Origin: Planctomycetota bacterium
GTDB taxonomy: Bacteria; Planctomycetota; MHYJ01; WSZJ01; JACPWG01
DNA: 64,000 nt
Reading direction: 5' to 3'
Assembly (NCBI GenBank): GCA_016197205.1
Contig: JACPWG010000026.1
Span: 47,062 to 111,061, forward strand
Positions 16,270 through 24,998 of this stretch are shown one piece after another. Below the pieces are notes generated by a model. The model was not told the DNA's origin, searched no databases, and saw nothing but the letters and a program-made list of their open reading frames with translations. The stretch's first letter is position 1, and each line of letters opens with the position of its first letter. A program made the position numbers and the translations under genes.

Positions 16270-17478
16270 CTATTCCCCCTCCGCGGCCGGCGGCTCCGCG
16301 GCGAGCTGCAGAAGCTGCGGGGCCAGGAATTCCGCCCAGAGGATCTGGCAGATCGACGCCACCGGCACAGCGAGCAACAGACCGAAGAGGCCCAGGAGCT
16401 GCGCCCCGATGAGCAGGGAGAGGATCAGGACCACCGGGTGCAGCCCAGTCTCCTTACCCAGGATCCAGGGGGTCAGGACGAAGCCCTCCAAGCCTTCGGC
16501 GAACAGGAACACCACGACGCAACCCAGCATCGAACCCCACGCGAAGCCGTGGTCGAGCGCGACCAGCCCCAGGGCCGGCAGGAGGCCGACGATCAGCACG
16601 AGGAACGGAACCAGGCTCGCCCCCGCCTGGATCAGGCCGAAGAGCAGGGGGAACCGGACGTCCACCAGCAAGAGGCCGATGTACGTCAGAAGCCCCTTCA
16701 CCAGGCAAATGGTCAGCTTCCCGCGAAAGAAGCTCGACAGGGCGCGATGGATGCGCTCGAAAATCCGCAGGATCCGTGCACGGTTCCGGCCCGGCAGGTA
16801 GCCGCGAATCCGGTCCCGCAACCTCGGCATTTCCCGGAGCAGGAAGAAGGTGTAGATGGGCAGCAGCAGTAGATAGGAAACGACCGAAAGCGTGCCGAGC
16901 ACGCCCGATTGGAGCAGGGAAAGCCCGCGACCCGTCAGATCGAGGCTGGTCGCCGTGATCTCCTTGGGCGTCCCTCCCAGCGTTTCCCGCACCTTCGCAA
17001 GCACCGTGTCGAGGTCGAGCCTGCGGTCGGGATGGCGTTCGTTCCAGCGCTCGATCGTGGCGGCGGCCCAGTGCCGGACCTTTTCCAGGTAGGAAACGTC
17101 GTATTGGCCATTCCCGTTCGTGTCGCGGACCAGGGGGTCCAGCCCCCGCTCCCAGGTCCCGTTGCCATTCACGTCCATGAACTCGTCGCCGAGAAAGGTC
17201 GCGTTGTAGAGGTTCACGGTTTCGTTGACGAGCCCCGGGATGGCGAAGAACACGAGGATGGAAGCCGAGCCGCCGAGGAGGAGATACATGCAGAAGATCG
17301 AAACCCCGCGCCGGACGCGGAGCCGCTCGAAGTAGTCGACGATGGGGTTGAGAATGTAGGCGAAGAGCAGCGAAAGCAGGAAGGGATTGAAGATCTCCCT
17401 CAGGGCGTAGCAGAAGCCGAGGAAGAGGAAGAGGAGGAGCGTGAGTCCCGCGACACGCAAGCTGCGCGGTTGCATCAT
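16270..17478 (-). CDS. AI-2E-family transporter with calcium-loop insert
   Basis: A 402-residue inner-membrane protein of the AI-2E (YdiK/PerM/TqsA) family. It has N-terminal helices around residues 10-80, an extracytoplasmic section, then a C-terminal helix cluster with the family phrases LPIYTFFLLREMPRLR and GLIQAGASLVPFLVL. The odd point is residues 102-127, where two dockerin/EF-hand-like loops (DVNGNGTWE and DTNGNGQYD) stand in the extracytoplasmic section; members I know lack these. Two ATGs stand in tandem: GGAGG lies one base before the first and four before the second, so initiation may be at 17475. It leads a likely operon with pgeF and the Ppx/GppA gene. Substrate unknown. Confidence 0.92.
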   Translation of the reverse strand: MMQPRSLRVAGLTLLLFLFLGFCYALREIFNPFLLSLLFAYILNPIVDYFERLRVRRGVSIFCMYLLLGGSASILVFFAIPGLVNETVNLYNATFLGDEFMDVNGNGTWERGLDPLVRDTNGNGQYDVSYLEKVRHWAAATIERWNERHPDRRLDLDTVLAKVRETLGGTPKEITATSLDLTGRGLSLLQSGVLGTLSVVSYLLLLPIYTFFLLREMPRLRDRIRGYLPGRNRARILRIFERIHRALSSFFRGKLTICLVKGLLTYIGLLLVDVRFPLLFGLIQAGASLVPFLVLIVGLLPALGLVALDHGFAWGSMLGCVVVFLFAEGLEGFVLTPWILGKETGLHPVVLILSLLIGAQLLGLFGLLLAVPVASICQILWAEFLAPQLLQLAAEPPAAEGE

Positions 17479-17571
17479 GCCTCCGCAGGGTCCACGTGAG
17501 GTTCGCGCCCGAAACCAAGCAACGAAGAGTCAGCCGCTGGAGACGCCGAAGACGTCGGACGACGAGAGGCA

Positions 17572-17612
17572 AGGGCCCGTAAAGGAATAACTCATGCAGA
17601 TCGGAAACCAGG
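17572..17612 (-). repeat. Short repeat shared with 1484-1520
   Basis: Reverse complement of the block at 1484-1520, with the phrase gcatgagttattcctttacg on the minus strand. It adjoins a DR-170 copy, as at 1 kb. Confidence 0.7.
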
Positions 17613-17655
17613 GAGCTCTTCATGAAAAGGCTCAAGACTCAATGATCAATTTCCA

Positions 17656-17829
17656 GACAAGGCTCAAAGTTCAAGGCTCAGAGTCCGCGATTCCGTGCCC
17701 GAGCTGCGTTCCATGCTGGTCGTTGAGAATTGAACCTTGAGCCTTGTCTGAGTTTTGAAAATTGAGCATTGAGAATTCAATTCGCTCCCCTGCCCGTTAC
17801 GCGAGCAAGTTATTTTCTTACGGGCCCTA
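17656..17829 (-). repeat. Dispersed repeat family DR-170, copy 3
   Basis: On the minus strand it reads cccgtaagaaaataacttgc, then the ctcaatg/ttcaa units, then a block with gggcacggaatcgcggactc that is identical to copy 1. It is the full-length inverse of 998-1170. Confidence 0.85.
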
Positions 17830-18133
17830 AGAGAATCGACGAACGCCGGCGGAACGAACCGCGACCGTCCGAGAGCGGTCTCGGCGCGTGCTTCGCTTGC
17901 GTTCAGTCCCCCCATCGTTCGGCAACGACCCAACCGTGTCTTGCGCCGCTCTCGGAGGCGCCATTCTATTCGTGCAGGTGAGCGGAGTCAAGCCGCGTCG
18001 CCGCCGCGCTTTCCGATTCGCGGCCCATTGACAGACCCAGGTTCCTCAGGTAGGATGGCCGCCGAATCGCTTTCCTGGCGCCGCTCTGCTCCCCCCTTCC
18101 GCCACCCCTCCAAACGGAGTGGACGTTCGAGAC

Positions 18134-18613
18134 ATGCCGCCGCCTCTCCTGGCAGACCTCTCCACGATCGACTTCACCCACGTCGAGGCGGGCCCGGACG
18201 AGATCCGCAAGTACCTGCAGCAACGCTTCGAGATGGAGCAGCTTGACGTGGTGGTGAAGTACGACGCCGCGGCGCATCTCGTCGTGGGGTACAAGGACGT
18301 GAAGCCCGACGAATTCTGGGTCCGTGGGCACATCCCCGGCCGGCCGATCGTGCCGGGCGTCCTGATGATCGAGGCCGCCGCCCAGCTCAGCACGTATTAC
18401 ATCAAGCGCGCACTCGGGGACGCCTTCGGCAAGTTCATCGGGTTCGCCGGCCTCGAGCACGTCCGCTTCCGCGGGACCGTCGTCCCGGGCGACCGGCTCA
18501 TCCTGCTCTCCAAGAACCTCGACCTGCGCGCGCGCACCTCCCGTTGCGCCACCCAAGGCGTCGTCAACGGCCGGCTCGTCTTCGAAGCCGAGATCCTCGG
18601 GACCGCCGTCTGA
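18134..18613 (+). CDS. FabZ/FabA-like hotdog-fold dehydratase
   Basis: A 159-residue hotdog-fold protein. GHIPGRPIVPGVLMIEAAAQ at residues 65-84 matches the FabZ signature, with catalytic His66 and Glu80 present, so dehydration of 3-hydroxyacyl-ACP in fatty acid synthesis is the likely reaction. It may be a FabZ paralogue rather than the housekeeping copy: the N-terminus (MPPPLLADLSTIDFTH) and the segment around YLQQRFEMEQ are unlike typical FabZ. The start could also be GTG at 18119; the ATG at 18134 was preferred because GGAG lies 14 bases upstream and none serves the GTG. It runs convergently into dapF, the two stop codons abutting at TGATCA. Confidence 0.85.
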   Translation: MPPPLLADLSTIDFTHVEAGPDEIRKYLQQRFEMEQLDVVVKYDAAAHLVVGYKDVKPDEFWVRGHIPGRPIVPGVLMIEAAAQLSTYYIKRALGDAFGKFIGFAGLEHVRFRGTVVPGDRLILLSKNLDLRARTSRCATQGVVNGRLVFEAEILGTAV

Positions 18614-19447
18614 TCACCACTCCCCGGAGAACGTCTCCTCGGCCGCGCCGGTCATGTGCACCGGCCCGTCGTCCGCCGGCCACTCGATGAGCAGGTCCCC
18701 CCCGGCCAGATGATTCGTGATCCGGCGGCCGGTCTTGCCGTTGAGCATGCAGGCGACCCCCGTCGCGCACGCGCCCGTCCCGCACGCAAGGGTCTCCCCC
18801 GCACCTCGCTCCCACGTCCGCTGGCGCACTTCCCCCGCGCCCAGCACCTGCACGAACTCGACGTTGGTCCGGCGCGGGAAGGCGGCGTGGCGCTCGACCT
18901 GCGGACCGACCTCGGCGACCGGCCACGCCGCCACGTCCTCCACGAAGACCACGCAGTGCGGGTTCCCCATCGACACGCAGGTCACCGAGAGGGTGCGGCC
19001 GGCGGCCTCGAGCGACTCGGCGACCACGCGACCGCCCGCGGGTTCGCCGGTCATCGGAAGCTCGGCCCGGGTCAGCCGCGGCCGGCCCATGTCGACGCGG
19101 ACGCGCTTCACTTCCCGGCCCGTCCCCCGTAGCGAGAGTCCGATCGGGCCCGCGAGCGTTTCCACCGAGAGCTCCCGCTTTCGGGTCAGCCCGTGCTCCA
19201 CCGCGTACTTTCCCAGGCAGCGGATCCCGTTCCCGCACATCTCCGCCTCCGAACCGTCCGGGTTCCACATCCGCATCCGCAGGTCGGCCGTTCGGGACCG
19301 GAGGACCAGGATGAGCCCGTCGGCGCCGACTCCGCGTCTCCGGTCGCACATCGCCCGCGCGAGCCGCGACGGGCCGACGAGGCGTTCGCGCAAGCCGTTC
19401 ACGACCACGAAATCGTTCCCGATGCCGTGCATTTTGGTGAAGCGCAT
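18614..19447 (-). CDS. dapF: Diaminopimelate epimerase
   Basis: A 277-residue, PLP-independent epimerase that converts LL- to meso-diaminopimelate for lysine and peptidoglycan. Both catalytic cysteines are present: C71 in EMCGNGIRC and C222 in LACGTGACA. MHGIGNDFVVV at the N-terminus and MGNPHCVVFVED are family signatures. The start at 19447 was chosen over a longer frame because AAGGAGG lies four bases upstream and the N-terminus then matches the family. It indicates DAP-type peptidoglycan in this organism. Confidence 0.97.
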   Translation of the reverse strand: MRFTKMHGIGNDFVVVNGLRERLVGPSRLARAMCDRRRGVGADGLILVLRSRTADLRMRMWNPDGSEAEMCGNGIRCLGKYAVEHGLTRKRELSVETLAGPIGLSLRGTGREVKRVRVDMGRPRLTRAELPMTGEPAGGRVVAESLEAAGRTLSVTCVSMGNPHCVVFVEDVAAWPVAEVGPQVERHAAFPRRTNVEFVQVLGAGEVRQRTWERGAGETLACGTGACATGVACMLNGKTGRRITNHLAGGDLLIEWPADDGPVHMTGAAEETFSGEW

Positions 19448-19973
19448 GGGGCCTCCTTGGAAGCGGTTCCGGGCATGTCCGGTAATTCTGCCGCAGGTTC
19501 TCGCCGCGTGCAAGATATAGTGTAAGGCCCTCGGGTCCCCCGGCCGAAATTCCTTGACACTTCGGGGGGAGCCGACTATCTTGACTGGACTTGTTTCCCT
19601 GGCTCGGCAGCCGCACCCGCGGACCGCCCCCGGTCTTCCTCTCGCACCGCGCCGCCGTCGAGCGCTGGAGCCCGCGGGCCTGGGCGAAGGTCCGCCACAC
19701 TGCGCGTGGAAGGAGCGGCGGAGGGCGGCGAGGGGTCGCGTTCCCCCCAAGTCAGGCTCGCACCCGGAACCCAAAAGCGAAGATTCAGCCACCGAAGGCG
19801 CCGAAGCCGCCGAGAGTCATTACGAGTCGGTCGGAGTTTTCGGCGAGTTCGGTGGCTCGTCCCTTTCTGGCCGGCGCGCCGGGGCTCCGAAAGCTTCAGC
19901 CGAGGTCGCGCAGCCGAACGGCGGGGATCCAAAGGGCCCGAGGCACCCGTAGGATAGCGGGAGAAGCACGCAG
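19448..19973. other. Intergenic region with strong promoter-like sequence
   Basis: Lies between divergent dapF and the foldase gene. A near-consensus promoter stands at 19554-19582 (plus strand). About 390 bases of possible leader follow, with a loosely repetitive cgaaggcgccgaagccgccg tract near 19793-19812 and no credible gene. Confidence 0.6.
19554..19582 (+). promoter_or_regulatory. Sigma-70-type promoter
   Basis: TTGACA (19554-19559), a spacer of 17, then TATCTT (19577-19582). It would drive the foldase/phosphodiesterase pair with a leader of nearly 390 bases; a short unannotated RNA in between is also possible. Confidence 0.5.
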
Positions 19974-21107
19974 ATGAGCCGTTCGTCCCGATGCCGAGGT
20001 GGGTGGTGGCGGAGGGCCCAGGTCCGCGCGCTCCTCCTCGCCCTGCTCCTCCCCTGCATGTCCCCTCTCCTCGCACAGGACTCGCCGGCCGACGATCCCG
20101 CCGGCGGGACGCCCAAGAGCGACAAACCCCTCAACCTCGACCTCAGCTTCCTCTGGGACTCGCGCGGGCAAGGGGAGCCCTCGTGGATCGTGGCCAAAGT
20201 GAACAACGAGATCGTGACCCGGGGAGAGGTGCTGAACCGCATCCTACCCGAGTTGGAGGGGCTCGTCCGCTCGTATCCCGCCGAGCAGTTCCAGCGCAAG
20301 GCGGTCGAGCGTTGGCGGCGCACCGTCAAAGAGATCGTCGAGGAAAAGCTGCTCCTCCAGATCGCGAAGACCGAGGAGATCACGGTGTCGGAGGCGGAGA
20401 TCGACAAGGCGCTCGCGGAGGAGACCAAAAAGAGCGGCGGCCAGGCGAAGTTCGAGCAGAACCTCGTCCAGATGGGCATGACGCCGACGAAGTACCGCGA
20501 ACGCATCGCGCGGGAGCTGACCATGCGGGAGGTGATCCTTCGCAAGATCGGCGCGAAGGGCTCCCTGAACGTCATGGCCGCCACGCGCATGCCCAAGGAC
20601 ATCTACGTTCCGCCGGCGGAGATCCGCGCCTTCTACGACGCGCACAAGAAGGATTATTACATCGAAGAGAAGGTCCAGCCCCGGCAGATCATCCTCAAGT
20701 TCCGGGACAGCGAGTCGCGCTCGGTCGCCGAGCAGGAAGGCCGCTCGCTCCTCAAGCTGCTGGAGGCCGGCGCGGACTTCGCCCTGCTCGCCCACTGGAC
20801 CTCCGCGGTGCTGTCGAACCAGGACGGGCTGTCGCAAGAGGCCGGGCGCGGGACCTACCCCGAGGACGTCGAAAAAGTGCTCTTCTCCCTGAAGCCGGGC
20901 GAGACGAGCCCTCTGCTGGAGTCCGAGGGCACCTTCCGCATCATGAAGGTGGAAAGCCGCACGCAGTCCCAGCAGAAGACGTTTGAAGACGTGCAGGAGG
21001 AGATCAAGAAGCATCTCCAGAACAAACGCGTCATGGACAACGTGGAGGACGTCAAGCGGGAACTGAAAAAGGGGGCCTACATCTGGCCGCCCGAGCTCGC
21101 CAAGTAG
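19974..21107 (+). CDS. SurA-like periplasmic peptidyl-prolyl isomerase
   Basis: A 377-residue chaperone/isomerase. An Arg-rich n-region and a hydrophobic core (residues 18-34, ending LLAQ) form a signal peptide. Residues 68-200 form a SurA-N-like helical domain that opens with IVAKVNNEIVTRGEVLNRI. Residues 225-335 form a parvulin (PpiC) domain with EKVQPRQIILKF and the GLSQEAGRGTYPEDVEKVLF loop. Only one parvulin domain is present, against two in E. coli SurA. The family helps outer-membrane proteins fold, which suggests a diderm envelope. The phosphodiesterase gene follows after 46 bases on the same strand. Confidence 0.92.
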   Translation: MSRSSRCRGGWWRRAQVRALLLALLLPCMSPLLAQDSPADDPAGGTPKSDKPLNLDLSFLWDSRGQGEPSWIVAKVNNEIVTRGEVLNRILPELEGLVRSYPAEQFQRKAVERWRRTVKEIVEEKLLLQIAKTEEITVSEAEIDKALAEETKKSGGQAKFEQNLVQMGMTPTKYRERIARELTMREVILRKIGAKGSLNVMAATRMPKDIYVPPAEIRAFYDAHKKDYYIEEKVQPRQIILKFRDSESRSVAEQEGRSLLKLLEAGADFALLAHWTSAVLSNQDGLSQEAGRGTYPEDVEKVLFSLKPGETSPLLESEGTFRIMKVESRTQSQQKTFEDVQEEIKKHLQNKRVMDNVEDVKRELKKGAYIWPPELAK

Positions 21108-21153
21108 CCTCGGCCGACGCCGGGGCGACCCGAAAATCTTCCGGAGGATATTG

Positions 21154-22470
21154 ATGCCGGTCCCGCTTCTCGTGCTCGACATCCCGGGCCTCTCGCCGCA
21201 GCTCCTGAAGCGCGGCGACCGGATGCCCACCATCAAATCCCTCGCCGATAACGGCATGTCCTGCGCCCTCCGCCCCCCATTCCCCGCGCTCTCCGCCACC
21301 GCGCACGCGTCGATCTTCACCGGCACGCACGCGATGGAACACGGCATCGTCGGCAACGCCCTTTTCGATCGCACGCGGTACGAGCTCGGCTACGCGGAAC
21401 CCTTCGCCAACCTCACCACCGGCGCCCGTCTCTGGCAGACCGCCAAGAAGCGCAAGCCGGACTTCACGGTCGCCGCCCTCTTCTGGAACGGCCTGCTCTA
21501 CGGCGACTGCGACCTCTACCTCAGCCCCGCTCCGTTCAAAACCGAACGCGGGGACTTCGTCTCCGACTGCTTCTCCCGCCCCCGCGACCTCTACACCAAG
21601 CTCGCCAAGGCCCTCGGCCCCTTCGACTGCAAGTGGCTCTGGGGCCCCACGCTCACCTTCCAGGCCTCCCAGTGGATCGCTCGCGCCGCACGGCAGGTCT
21701 TCGAGGAGAACCAGCCGAACCTGACGCTCGCCTACCTCCCGCAGCTCGACGCCTCCATCCAGAAGTACGGCGTGAACTCCCCGCAGGTGCTGATCGATCT
21801 CGGCAAGATCGACACGCTCGTCAAGGAGTTCATGGACATCGTCGCGAAGAAGTCCGGCGTGCTCATCCTGATGTCGGATTACGGGATGACCGACGTCAAG
21901 GGGGAGATCGCGATCAACCGCATCCTCCGTTCGACGTACTTCCTCGAGGTCCGGGAGATCGCGGGGAAGGAGTACATCGACTTCGGGTATTCGAAGGCGT
22001 TCGCCGTCGTCGACCACCAGATCGCGCACGTCTTCGTGAACAGCAACCTGACGAAGCCGATCAAGGACCTGCTCGTGGAAGTGCCGGGCATCGAGTCCGT
22101 GCTCGACGAGCAGGGAAAAAAAGACTTCAAGGTCGCGCACGGGCGCTGCGGGGACCTGATCGCGATCGCCGCGAAGGACAAGTGGTTCCACTACCCGTGG
22201 TGGGTGGACGACGCGAAGGCGCCGGGCTTCGCCCGACGGGTCGACCCGGCCCGGAAGATGGGCTACGACCCGCTGGAAATGATCCAGGATCCGCGCACGA
22301 AGCAGATCGAAACGAATCCCGCGCTCATCAAGGCCAGCCACGGGCGGCCGCCGCGCGACGTCTCCGAGATGGGGGTCTTCCTCTGCAGCCGGCGCTCGGC
22401 GGACAAGCCGCCCGACGTCCTCAGCGCCGTGGAGCTGGGCGCGTACCTGCTCAAACTCGCCGGGATCTGA
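21154..22470 (+). CDS. Alkaline-phosphatase-superfamily phosphodiesterase-like protein
   Basis: A 438-residue protein of the type I phosphodiesterase/nucleotide pyrophosphatase group, close to the EboC-like branch. D9 in LLVLDIPGLSP is the first metal ligand, and Thr49 within PALSATAHASIFTG is the likely nucleophile. The later ligand motifs depart from classical NPP enzymes: YLPQLDASIQKYG has Gln where the family has His, and MSDYGMTDV has Tyr for His; the final SHG is kept near residue 390. Such changes are usual in the EboC-like branch and may alter metal binding. There is no signal peptide. GGAGG lies six bases before the ATG at 21154. It is probably co-transcribed with the foldase gene. 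Confidence 0.87.
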   Translation: MPVPLLVLDIPGLSPQLLKRGDRMPTIKSLADNGMSCALRPPFPALSATAHASIFTGTHAMEHGIVGNALFDRTRYELGYAEPFANLTTGARLWQTAKKRKPDFTVAALFWNGLLYGDCDLYLSPAPFKTERGDFVSDCFSRPRDLYTKLAKALGPFDCKWLWGPTLTFQASQWIARAARQVFEENQPNLTLAYLPQLDASIQKYGVNSPQVLIDLGKIDTLVKEFMDIVAKKSGVLILMSDYGMTDVKGEIAINRILRSTYFLEVREIAGKEYIDFGYSKAFAVVDHQIAHVFVNSNLTKPIKDLLVEVPGIESVLDEQGKKDFKVAHGRCGDLIAIAAKDKWFHYPWWVDDAKAPGFARRVDPARKMGYDPLEMIQDPRTKQIETNPALIKASHGRPPRDVSEMGVFLCSRRSADKPPDVLSAVELGAYLLKLAGI

Positions 22471-22831
22471 GAAGCGTGCGCGGCGGCGTGCCGAAGCCGT
22501 CCCTCCGCCCCGCAACACGCGACTTCCGCGGAACCCGCCGTTCGTAGGGGCCCGTTGACGACGTCCAGGTACGAGGCCTGGGGGCGCGGGCCTCCGGCCC
22601 GCGCGAACGGTCGCAGGGGTTACGACTCACCGTGGCAGGGTCGACGCCTGCGTCCGAAGTTTGTCAACGGGCCGGCAATTCCGCCTTCCGGCGGCCCGTG
22701 CCGCGCCTGGTCGTCGAAAAGCGGTCACACTCGTTCGCAAGCAGTGGTTGCCGTCGTGCCCCTGTCCCGGCGGACAGGCACGTAAAAAAAGAGACTGCTT
22801 TCCATCGGCAGCCCAGGGGTCGGTTTCCGCC
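22471..22831. other. Intergenic region with palindromic element
   Basis: Contains the IR-125 element (22549-22673). A hairpin cctgtcc-cggc-ggacagg stands near 22767-22784, followed by an A-run rather than a T-run. No credible gene. Confidence 0.65.
22549..22673 (+). repeat. Palindromic element IR-125, full copy
   Basis: Eleven-base perfect terminal inverted repeats ggcccgttgac and gtcaacgggcc surround a central hairpin made from gcgcgggcc-tcc-ggcccgcgc. A second copy lies at 60427-60550, and a half copy forms the left part of 57026-57169. It has no coding capacity and looks MITE-like. Confidence 0.85.
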
Positions 22832-23920
22832 ATGACCAGCGCGCAGGGCGCCTCCCCGACAGGTCCTGGACCCACGCCCGCCCCCGCCCCGGCACGGGTT
22901 CGACGCCCGGCCGCGCGCAGCGCCGCTCCCGGCGCCCAGGCCATCATCTCCAGCGCGCAGTGGTCCGCGCTTCCTCCAAGACCCGGCGTGAACGTCGCCC
23001 GCGTCCGCCGAGTCGACGCCTCCCCCGCCGCGGGCGCCGCCCCCTTCTACCGGCGGCTCGGCGGCACGTTCTTTCCTCTCGTCGCGCTCGCCGTCGCCGC
23101 GGCCTCGACCGGCATGGCCTACGTCCAGGGCCGGCCGGCCGCCGAGCCCGCGGGAGCCACAGGTCCCTCGGGCCCGCATTCCCGACCCGCCCAGGCCGTA
23201 CACCGGACCGGAGGGGGAAGCAGCGCGGGTGGCGGCGCGGCACGCACCGCCTTCGGCCGGCCGCCGGCGCCGGGCGAGGTCCAGGTCCCTCCGGTGAAGC
23301 CCGCGGTCCGCGACAAAAACGCCCGCGAGCCCCTCCTCGCGCTCCGGGACGCGCAAAGCCTGGAGGAGGGGCTGGCCGTGGTCGACGGCCTCCGGGACGC
23401 GGTGGACGCGGGCCGCCTCCGCCCGGAGGACCTGTCGGCCATCCTTCGCGACGACGAGGAGCCCGGCCGCGCCTACGTCGTGCTCGTCGCGTTGGATCGG
23501 TGCAAGTCGCGTCTCTTCGCCTGGGAGGACCTCCTCACGCTCGCGGCCGGCCAGCGCGCGCCTCGCATGCGCGCGGTCCTTTTCCAGCATCTGCCCTGGC
23601 GCGGCGAGGCGCCGCCCGCGGCCCGCGAAAAGCTCGCGGCCGCCCTGGCCTCCGACCCGGACGTGGACGCGCGCCTGGCCGGGCTCGAGACCCTCGCCTC
23701 GATCTCCCCCGGTCCCGAGGTCGTCCCGACCTGCCTGCGCCTCGCCCGCGAAGATCCCGAGTTCGACGTGCGCGCGGGCGCGATCCGCGTCCTCGGCGGC
23801 GTGCGCCCGCCGACCGACGAGCTGCGCCTCGCGTTGACGGCCTTCGCGGAAGAGGACCAGGACCCCCGCCTCCGGGAGGCCGCCGCGGCCGCCCAGGCCC
23901 GGATGGACGCGGGCCGTTGA
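22832..23920 (+). CDS. Membrane-anchored HEAT-like repeat protein
   Basis: A 362-residue protein of unknown function. The ATG at 22832 starts an Ala/Pro/Arg-rich cytoplasmic stretch. One membrane helix follows (about residues 77-94, FFPLVALAVAAASTGMAY), then a Gly/Ser/Pro-rich linker, and from residue about 165 alpha-helical repeats. The phrases ALASDPDVDARLAGLETLASIS and LAREDPEFDVRAGAIRVLGG are typical HEAT/PBS-lyase-like repeat units. Such repeats usually bind protein partners. It stands alone on the plus strand between repeats and the methyltransferase gene. Confidence 0.8.
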   Translation: MTSAQGASPTGPGPTPAPAPARVRRPAARSAAPGAQAIISSAQWSALPPRPGVNVARVRRVDASPAAGAAPFYRRLGGTFFPLVALAVAAASTGMAYVQGRPAAEPAGATGPSGPHSRPAQAVHRTGGGSSAGGGAARTAFGRPPAPGEVQVPPVKPAVRDKNAREPLLALRDAQSLEEGLAVVDGLRDAVDAGRLRPEDLSAILRDDEEPGRAYVVLVALDRCKSRLFAWEDLLTLAAGQRAPRMRAVLFQHLPWRGEAPPAAREKLAAALASDPDVDARLAGLETLASISPGPEVVPTCLRLAREDPEFDVRAGAIRVLGGVRPPTDELRLALTAFAEEDQDPRLREAAAAAQARMDAGR

Positions 23921-24083
23921 AGCGCAAGGCCGCGTCCCACCCCTCCACCGCCGCGCCGCCTTGACTTCGTTCCGCGCCGCGTGGTAGAACGACAGCATCG
24001 GGAGTCGCGGCACGCACGGCGCCCACGCCTCGCCCCCCGCGGCGTTTCAGAGCACGGTCCCCGGCACCTCGGAGGCGGCGGAC

Positions 24084-24836
24084 ATGCGGGAGAAACTCCT
24101 CACCGAGTGCTTCGAGAGCCTCGAGCTCCGCTCGCCGTCCCTGCCGGAGACCGCGAGGACCATCGCGCGGGTCGCGGGCCTTGTCGCCGGGCGTGAAGTG
24201 CTCGAGCTCGGCGCCGGGACGGGTCGCACGGGTCTCCTGCTCGCCCGCGAGTTCGGCTGCCGGGTGACGATCACGGACCTCGACACGGCGGCGCTTCGGA
24301 CCGCCCAGCGAAGGGCCGAGGTCGAGGGGCTCGACAAGCGGATCGTCGTGCGACCGGCGGATCTTCGCCAGGTCGCTTTCCCGCACTCCTCCTTCGACCT
24401 CATCGTCGCCGAGGGCGCCATCTACCTCCTCGGCTTCGAGGAGGGCTTCAAGGAATGGCGGCGGGTCCTTCGTCTCGGCGGCTACCTCGCCGTGACCCAT
24501 CTCACCTGGACCCGCACCCCGCCGCCGGACCGCGTCCGCGAGTTCTGGCAAAAGGAGTATCCGAAGCCCCTGCACACGCTCGACGAGAATCGGCGGATCA
24601 TCGACCGCGCGGGGTATGAGCCGATCCACGAAGAGGTCCTCCCACCCGAGGCATGGGACGCCTACTACAAACCGCTACAGGCGAGCCTCGACAAGCTGCG
24701 CGCCCGGCACGCGAACGACTCGGAGGCCCTGGGACATTTGCGACACCTCCAGGACGAGATCGACTGCCACTACCAGTGGGGCGGGCGCGAAAGCGTCGGC
24801 TACGTCCTCTACGTCGCCAGAAAAATGCTCTGCTGA
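24084..24836 (+). CDS. SAM-dependent methyltransferase
   Basis: A 250-residue class I (Rossmann-fold) methyltransferase. VLELGAGTGRTGLLLA at residues 39-54 is motif I, ITDLDTAAL gives the acidic residue that binds the SAM ribose, and FDLIVAEGAIYLLGF with WRRVLRLGGYLAV gives motifs II and III. The layout matches the Methyltransf_11/25 group. The C-terminal 80 residues, rich in aromatic residues and histidine, form the probable substrate part and give no clue to the substrate. It shows no clear operon partner. Confidence 0.88.
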   Translation: MREKLLTECFESLELRSPSLPETARTIARVAGLVAGREVLELGAGTGRTGLLLAREFGCRVTITDLDTAALRTAQRRAEVEGLDKRIVVRPADLRQVAFPHSSFDLIVAEGAIYLLGFEEGFKEWRRVLRLGGYLAVTHLTWTRTPPPDRVREFWQKEYPKPLHTLDENRRIIDRAGYEPIHEEVLPPEAWDAYYKPLQASLDKLRARHANDSEALGHLRHLQDEIDCHYQWGGRESVGYVLYVARKMLC

Positions 24837-24892
24837 CGGGCGAAGGCGCTTCCCGGTGCTCTCGCGTGGGGAGCCGCCGGCGCGCCGCTGAG

Positions 24893-24998
24893 GACCCGTA
24901 AGAAAATGACTCGCTCGTTTCACGCGCAGGGGGGCGACAAGAATTCTCAAGGCTCGATTTTCAAGACTCAGACAAGGCTCAAGGTTCAATTCTCAATG
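24893..24998 (+). repeat. Dispersed repeat family DR-170, truncated copy 2
   Basis: Matches 998-1100 from cccgtaagaaaat to ttcaattctcaatg and then stops exactly where the palindromic element PE-137 begins. The rest of DR-170 is absent. Confidence 0.85.

Larger units (their letters stand above)
17479..18133. other. Repeat-filled divergent intergenic region
   Basis: Holds the short repeat at 17572-17612 and a DR-170 copy at 17656-17829. The remaining 300 bases before the FabZ-like gene carry no gene that I can support; promoters for the two divergent genes should lie here but are not obvious. Confidence 0.7.

Noticed and set aside
19591..19977. 128-residue open frame before the foldase gene
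   Set aside because: Arg/Pro-rich, includes a repetitive tract and runs into the real start with no ribosome site of its own.
22767..22784. cctgtcc-cggc-ggacagg hairpin as a terminator
   Set aside because: Followed by an A-run on the plus strand and on the minus strand the T-run precedes the stem, so it fits neither direction.
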